A stretch of 25,644 nt of DNA. Origin: Azolla pinnata. Taxonomy: Eukaryota > Streptophyta > Polypodiopsida > Salviniales > Salviniaceae. Position 1 is the stretch's first letter. Every line of letters begins with the position of its first letter. Below, piece after piece: positions 20,801 through 25,644 of the stretch. The notes under the pieces are model-generated. The model searched no databases, was not told the origin of the DNA, and saw only the letters and a list, made by a program, of their open reading frames with translations. The stretch lies in contig JBBBWG010002337.1 in NCBI GenBank assembly GCA_037176905.1, positions 57,281 through 82,924 of the forward strand, written 5' to 3'. The position numbers and the translations under genes were made by a program.

Positions 20801-22776
20801 TAATCTTCGAGACAGAGCAAGTGAAAAAGGCCAGAGGAAGGAATATCCTGTTATTTCATTTTTGTTATAATGTATAGATCGTCTAGCTGAAGTTAAATCG
20901 TCTTCCTAATTTCCCACCATAATTTACTTAACCAGCCATTTATCCTCCACGCTTAGAGAATGTATGGAGAAGATCCAAATTCTGAAGAGTCCTGCTGAAA
21001 AGGAGAGACAGCTGAAGGCCCCAATTCAAGTCAATGTTGATCCACATATGCCATCTCATCTTGTCTCAAATAATCCAAAGACCTCACCAACAAACAGTAA
21101 AGGTACAGACCTCTTTCCTTGTTGAACTTTCCCAATTGTTACTACACTTACATGATTTTATTTTTCCTGTGAAACGTTCTAGATTTTACTACAATTACAC
21201 AGTTGTATATAGGATTGTGTAATTTTAGTTTCTGTATACTATTATATTTATTTGTTATTTTATAATTTATTTTCTTTCTGATGCTTATAAAGCTGTGGTA
21301 AGGTCCGTAAGATGATCATGATGGATCTTTAGAAAACTGAGATTCTATTTTGCTCAGAATGAATGGTGAAAAGGGACTCACATTTGCAATGGGAGCTAGT
21401 CTCATAGGCCAAACTTTGGTCATTTTAACTGTTTTTTTTGTGTCTTTCTTACCTCGTGCATGTAATGATTATTATCACGTGATAACGTTATCCTGGCCGG
21501 TTCTCTCCAAAACATCCATCCAATAATGGATCGTCTTAATATCTCTGTCTTTATCTCGGTTCACTTATTAAATTTATTATATGAATTAAGTCATGCTGCT
21601 GTCTGTGTGCCTGTAGAACTTCGAAGCCATCATGGACATACTTTCGTGCAGAATCTTGGAGAAATGATTCACACTAGGGAACCATCTCAAAGTAGAAACT
21701 TTAGTGATTCAAATCCACGAAGTATTTCAAAAGGTTTTCAATGCATAAAGAAAATCAGCCAGCATGCAGAGAAAAATGCGGTACTGGCCAATGATGGTGT
21801 AAGTTCAGTATCTGATTATAACAATGTGAAGAGTCTCATAAAAATTGATAGTGGGCTGGATAAAAGTTTGGGCGTAAACACAAGACTAGACTGCAATTCA
21901 GCAAGATCTAGTGAGGCTGATGAAAACAGTTTAGTGGCCAAAGCAGATCAAGAAAAACTGATCAAAGAAACCCACAAATTTGAGAGTAAGAAGAAAATCT
22001 CGAGAAAGAAACAGGATTCTAGAGATTGGCGTAATTTTGACAGACAGGGTGAGAATACCTGGATGAAGAGGCGCTTAAAAAGAGGAGAATGTGGAAACTG
22101 CAAGGGCAATTATGGAGGCATAACCGTTCAAAACACTCTCTGTGAGGATAGCTCCGAGAAGAAATTGGATGACTTCTGCAGGAATGCGAATCTGGACCAT
22201 TCAGTAAAAAATGGGTGGAAAATTAGCAGCTCTCCACTTGGTGAGGAAGGTGGGCATGCCAATAACTCGAAGCCACCGGATAGCCCTAAAGAGACAGATG
22301 CTTGTACAACCTCTATTCCCACAACCATGGAGTTTGAGAAGATTGATGAAAAGGAAAAGATGTGGTATTACCAGGACCCCAAGAAGAAAATACATGGCCC
22401 CTTTTCCATGGAGCAATTACGGAAATGGGAGAGAACCAAAGTCTTTCCTCTAGATTTACGAGTGTGGAGACATACGGAGAGTCAGGAGGATGGAATCCTA
22501 TTGACAGATGCACTCCAGGGTATTGTGTATAGCAGACTCCCCCCTGGTTTTGAAGGAAATCAAGTGGATGCAAATGCTAGAAACAGCCCTGATAACAGAG
22601 ACCCTGGTGGCAGAGGGAAACATTTAGCATCGATAAACAATAATGCTAGGTGTGATGATGGTAGCAGTGGGTGTGCACAAAGAAGCGAGTATGAAGTATC
22701 AAAGTGCCAGGGGGATGGAGTGTCCAAAGTCCAAAGAGAAGGTCCCCTGATCAAAAAAGATTTATCATGTAGATAA
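14889..22776 (+). CDS. PHD / SWIB / Plus-3 / GYF domain protein, NERD-like and At5g08430-like
   Basis: Ten exons: 14889-15226, 16907-16986, 17068-17255, 17409-18318, 19150-19277, 20182-20241, 20319-20369, 20772-20842, 20951-21102 and 21617-22776. They total 3,138 nt, or 1,045 aa plus TAA. A PHD-type zinc finger starts near residue 98 (CFVCFDGGDLVLCD, then HCPKAYH and a W-C-W-H-C ending) and continues into further Cys pairs to about 190. A SWIB/MDM2 domain spans about 321-400, a Plus-3 (Rtf1-like) domain about 448-570, and a GYF domain about 907-962 (MWYYQDP, GPFS). An acidic stretch lies near 290-305. Family members such as Arabidopsis NERD bind histones and ARGONAUTE and act in RNA-directed chromatin silencing. 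The C-terminal CCCH finger of NERD-type proteins is not present here. Nine introns interrupt it; eight are GT-AG and one (20843-20950) is AT-AC. The start at 14889 is the first ATG in the frame of the PHD exon. Confidence 0.92.
15227..16906 (+). other. First intron (1.68 kb) of the PHD/SWIB/Plus-3/GYF gene
   Basis: It runs from GAG|GTTAGT to CTCATAG. The intron interrupts the PHD finger between the second zinc-ligand pair and HCPKAYH. Nothing coding is visible inside. The stretch 15340-15530 is rich in alternating TG/CA and CATGCATG motifs. Confidence 0.8.
18319..19149 (+). other. Intron within the Plus-3 domain
   Basis: Donor ATAATAG|GTCAGT and acceptor TAATGATAG, phase 1. The joined reading is QIIGIRKIPD, matching the Plus-3 fold as remembered from homologues. 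No other feature is seen inside. Confidence 0.8.
19278..20181 (+). other. Intron within the Plus-3 domain, with a stray open stretch
   Basis: Donor ACTGTG|GTAAGG and acceptor TCAAACAG, phase 0. Inside it, 19455-19610 is open for 52 codons, starting next to a possible acceptor (CATCTTAG) and ending in TGA. It reads like protein (for example LADRIPAEQLVILAND) but matches no Plus-3 sequence I know. It is left out of the gene model. Confidence 0.65.
20607..20622. repeat. (TTA)n microsatellite in an intron
   Basis: Five TTA triplets inside the intron 20370-20771 of the PHD/SWIB/Plus-3/GYF gene. Confidence 0.8.
20843..20950 (+). other. AT-AC intron of U12 (minor spliceosome) type
   Basis: This 108-nt intron starts ATATCCTG, close to the U12 donor consensus ATATCCTT. 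It ends CCTCCAC. A near-consensus U12 branch site, TTACTTAAC, lies at 20924-20932, about 19 nt before the 3' end. Joining GGA (20842) to GCTT (20951) restores RKELRECMEK, the sequence remembered from homologues. The nearest GT-AG alternative (GT at 20850, AG at 20956) puts the next exon in a frame that soon hits TGA. The intron therefore needs AT-AC splicing to keep the protein intact. Confidence 0.85.
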
Positions 22777-23755
22777 TTTTCCAGCCGGTATATGTAGCAA
22801 AGGTCAAGGCTGTGAATTCAAGCACTAGCTGCAATGTTTTTGTTCGAAATAATTGCTAGGTAGACAACACCTCTTTGTTTTGAAGATGGGGGGTTTTGAG
22901 AGAAATTTTGGTTCTTCATACCAAAAACGTCCATTGAAGGATATGGGCTTTTGCTATGACCCCAACATTGTTGACTAATTGATTTGTACATTGAAAATCG
23001 GTAGTGGAATGAATGACGAGATGTAGTTGTGTATTTGGCTGTGGGCAAGTTTCTGGTTTCGGTGGATTATAGCGTTTCTTTGCACTAAGATGAAACAGTT
23101 ACCAAAGAAGTGGGCTTTAATCATTTTCATTAATTGAGCACACCGAACTATGTCATTTCATTCATTGAGCACACTAAGAAGCATGGGGACCAAGGGCCAT
23201 AACATGCATTGGTTAGCTGGTTTATTTTTAGCAGGCATCAACCTTGCAGATCTAAACTGCCACTATCAACTTAAAGTAGTACCAAATCAGCTGCAACTTG
23301 AAGCAAAAAGTGGGAAATTGAAATGAAAATTGATACATTGAATTATGTAGAGGGTCAATTGAAATCCGCAAGCACAAAATGAGCAGAGGTACTTAGTACA
23401 TGTACAAATTAAGGTCTTAACAATCTGGATGCGAATTACAATATACAACCTCCTGAGATCAGAAGAGCAACAACACATCTGCTTTGCTTCATAGATAGAT
23501 ACAGTATTCTCATCTGAACAAACTACACCAGATCAGATTTCACATGTAAACTTCCAAGAATCAGTTATCACCTTTCCTTTGTCTAAGTCTAACAAAATAT
23601 GTTTGTTATACACGACTTCTTGCTGTCCCAACTCCACAAAAACCATGAAAGAGTACTGAGAAAAAATACTCAAGCGGGCATTAAAAAAAACTCGAGCATC
23701 AAAATCGAGTTCATTGTTCTCCAAAACCAAAGAAAGCTTGACAAAATATAACAGG
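22777..23755. other. Convergent 3' flanks
   Basis: This holds the 3' UTR of the + strand PHD/SWIB gene on the left and of the - strand membrane-protein gene on the right. No credible coding sequence. A TTTATT at 23221-23226 reads AATAAA on the - strand and could be the poly(A) signal of the membrane-protein gene, though 530 nt past its stop. Confidence 0.55.
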
Positions 23756-25291
23756 TTAAGAAAATAAAACAAAGCCTGTCCGATACAATGTGAGAGTCAC
23801 ACAAGTCAAGATACCCCAACTGAAAGTAACCCACCAAGCCATAAACAAAGTTGTTCTTCTTATGAAGAGCAAAGTGATCGAGGTTTCAACTAGCTTCGAA
23901 ATTGGCACACGTCCCCATACTCTGGACATTCCTAGCAGGAGTATCACTAATGTTCCCGGCACAAAGAACTGTATTGCTGACCGACACAAAAAGTAGCTAT
24001 TCAACAGAAGCTTAGCTCGAGTCAGCTCTAGATTCATCACTTTGCTGCCGTGTAAGTTCTCATACCACGCCATTATGCCCTCATTAAGATACACCTGAAT
24101 GTTGACACGGAAAAGGCATAACTGAAGCAGCCCTGATATCATTAGGCTCCAGAATTGAGCAGAAGCAAAAACATCTGGGGCTACACCGAAATCTTGTGCC
24201 CAATCAGCTGATGGTGAGGGAAGGACCAACCTGCCCCAAAATTGAGCTCCCAATAACTTGTTTCCAGAACTCTGTTCCAACCCTTGTGAAGAATCGGAAG
24301 CGATAAATAGCTCTGCCATGGGCTTGATCCAAAGAATGGCTGCGAAGAGTGGGAGAATAGTAGTCAAATAGAGTAAAAGTTGGGCAAATATACCCAGATC
24401 CAGCATTGGTATGTTCCACTCAAGTTGGTCGGTTCCTAACCAAAAGGCCTTCACACTTCTATGTGCTGGAATGGTTAAGATTCCAGACACAGTCCCTGCG
24501 ACCAATGCAATAACTAGCTTTGCAAGCATAGGAGAAATAAAACCGAATATGAATCGTTGCTCTGGATGAGAATTGTTTGGATTGAGAGCCTGAATTACTT
24601 CCTCAAATCCAAATTCTAATACTCTTTCTGGAGTAAAAAAGAGCACGTGAAGGGATATCATGAACCCAACAAATCCCACGATGATGCTCACAATTAACTC
24701 TGATGTCTTTGAGGTGTGCCTTTGCCAACCTACTCGGCTCAAGCTCCAGAGGATTTTGCAGACAGCAAATAAGGCCATCAAGAACGGAACAACATCATAC
24801 CGCACAGTTTGCTCATTTAATGATTCCGATCCAGATAAGGATAGATAAGAGAGACATTCATAAGCTAGTATGTTTACAACACCAATCATACTGTACACAA
24901 CTACTTCATCGTACTCACTAAAGTATAGGCGAACTGCAAGATGAGAATAAGTTAAACTGAGTCGATAAATTTGTGAATTTGCTTCCTCCCAATTGAATTT
25001 CTCCTTATTCTTCTCTTTCTTCTTTCTGTCTCTTCCTTTTAGAATTACGAACGACTTTTCTCCTTCAGTCATGGATGATCGTCCCCTTACATTCAAATTT
25101 TTTAGGGAATCATGATCATCCTTCCCTCTTGTTTTTCTCAAGTCATTTCGAGCTTGTTCTTCTGAATTGTCTGGGTAAATGTACGAGTACAGACCATGCA
25201 AAAGCCACGATGAGACGTGCAATGAGGATGCAATTAAACCAGCAGCAGAAGACAGTATTACATAAACTGCCAAGTTGATATAAGGAATCAT
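23756..25291 (-). CDS. TMEM161-family multispanning membrane protein
   Basis: An uninterrupted 511-codon ORF ending in TAA. Hydrophobic segments occur near residues 4-26, 128-148, 166-185, 198-220, 253-276, 300-324, 378-396, 434-456 and 468-505 (one or two spans), giving roughly nine or ten membrane spans. A charged loop at about 41-104 contains a Lys/Glu-rich run near 89-98. Order and landmarks match animal TMEM161A/B (~480 aa): a short N-terminal anchor followed by W-L-L, a YPDNSEEQ-like segment, an AKLVIALVAG helix with LTIPAHR after it, an ILWIKPMAE motif, and VNIQVYLN. The biochemical function of plant members is unknown to me. The start at 25291 aligns with the TMEM161 N-terminus. A complete coding region in one exon is notable beside its intron-rich neighbours. 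Confidence 0.85.
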   Translation of the reverse strand: MIPYINLAVYVILSSAAGLIASSLHVSSWLLHGLYSYIYPDNSEEQARNDLRKTRGKDDHDSLKNLNVRGRSSMTEGEKSFVILKGRDRKKKEKNKEKFNWEEANSQIYRLSLTYSHLAVRLYFSEYDEVVVYSMIGVVNILAYECLSYLSLSGSESLNEQTVRYDVVPFLMALFAVCKILWSLSRVGWQRHTSKTSELIVSIIVGFVGFMISLHVLFFTPERVLEFGFEEVIQALNPNNSHPEQRFIFGFISPMLAKLVIALVAGTVSGILTIPAHRSVKAFWLGTDQLEWNIPMLDLGIFAQLLLYLTTILPLFAAILWIKPMAELFIASDSSQGLEQSSGNKLLGAQFWGRLVLPSPSADWAQDFGVAPDVFASAQFWSLMISGLLQLCLFRVNIQVYLNEGIMAWYENLHGSKVMNLELTRAKLLLNSYFLCRSAIQFFVPGTLVILLLGMSRVWGRVPISKLVETSITLLFIRRTTLFMAWWVTFSWGILTCVTLTLYRTGFVLFS

Positions 25292-25316
25292 ATAATCTTC
25301 CTTTGTTCTTCTCCCC

Positions 25317-25644
25317 TTACGAAATTACTTCTGATTGAAAAGAAGATGCTTTCAAACTTGCAACTTCAGCTGAGGTATAATCCTCTCTAGCAGAACGAAG
25401 ATAGACTAGCATATGCTCAATTCTCATATTAACATTTTCCCCTGGTACAACAACATATTCTAAAGGGTTATATATGGGTAGATGATTGAAGTAAAGCAGA
25501 TAAAAATGCATTGCAATGGCCGATGCATGCTTAAACTCTTTAGTAATCGCAAGTGAGCTTGAAAATTCATACTTCACCCGCTGAAAAACATAGAAAGGAA
25601 GCAGACCAGCACTCAAAAGCTTTGATATTGTCTTGAGCTGGTAA
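25317..25644 (-). CDS. Unassigned open exon, runs off the window
   Basis: An open frame with no stop for 108 codons from the window edge, ending in TAA at 25317-25319. No ATG is needed or seen at its visible left end, so it is probably the downstream part of an exon. It contains a mildly hydrophobic segment (SAIAMHFYLLYFNHLPIY) and a polar end (YLRSAREDYTSAEVASLKAS). I do not recognise the family. Its stop lies only 25 nt before the ATG of the TMEM161-like ORF, in a different frame. The stop overlaps a possible donor (TTTC|GTAAGG), so the exon might really splice onward. Alternatives are the last exon of another gene, or a leader exon of the TMEM161-like gene that happens to be open. Confidence 0.4.
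   Translation of the reverse strand, partial: YQLKTISKLLSAGLLPFYVFQRVKYEFSSSLAITKEFKHASAIAMHFYLLYFNHLPIYNPLEYVVVPGENVNMRIEHMLVYLRSAREDYTSAEVASLKASSFQSEVIS

Overview
This is nuclear DNA from a flowering plant, probably a eudicot or other non-grass angiosperm. The species cannot be named from the sequence. The evidence is intron-rich protein genes of plant-specific families (Mei2-like RNA-binding protein, SnRK1 beta-3 subunit, PHD/SWIB/Plus-3/GYF protein), plant-type TTTAGGG/CCCTAAA telomere-like repeats, pyrimidine-rich leaders with microsatellites, and AT-rich spacers. There are no operons, Shine-Dalgarno sites, phage genes, insertion sequences or CRISPR arrays.

Layout. (1) 1-2654: pyrimidine-rich 5' leader and leader introns of a Mei2-like gene. 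Its coding part can be assembled as 12 exons from 2655 to 7183 on the + strand (898 aa, three RRMs). (2) 7184-8694: spacer between convergent genes. (3) 8695-9009 on the - strand: one uninterrupted coding exon for the short, plant-specific SnRK1 beta-3 subunit. Its promoter and leader exon appear to lie about 2.7 kb upstream near 11676-11890. (4) 11900-14640: gene-free DNA holding a decayed tandem array of about 190-bp tRNA-derived, SINE-like units, a perfect 19-bp inverted repeat, and telomere-like arrays with a 32-bp higher-order period. (5) 14889-22776 on the + strand: a 10-exon gene for a 1,045-aa PHD/SWIB/Plus-3/GYF chromatin protein. One of its introns is a convincing AT-AC, U12-type intron. 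(6) 22777-23755: convergent 3' flanks. (7) 23756-25291 on the - strand: a single-exon, 511-aa multispanning membrane protein of the TMEM161 family, with an unassigned open exon just upstream on the same strand running off the window.

The genes are ordinary neighbours with no evident shared pathway. Two act in RNA or chromatin regulation, one in energy signalling, and one is an uncharacterised membrane protein. Exon boundaries were worked out by hand from GT-AG signals, phase agreement and remembered family conservation. No alignment or transcript data were available. I did not find a new multi-gene system. The most notable items are the AT-AC intron, the higher-order telomere-like array beside a gene start, the SINE-like tandem array, the possible start-overlapping uORF of the Mei2-like gene, and the close same-strand ORF pair at the right end.
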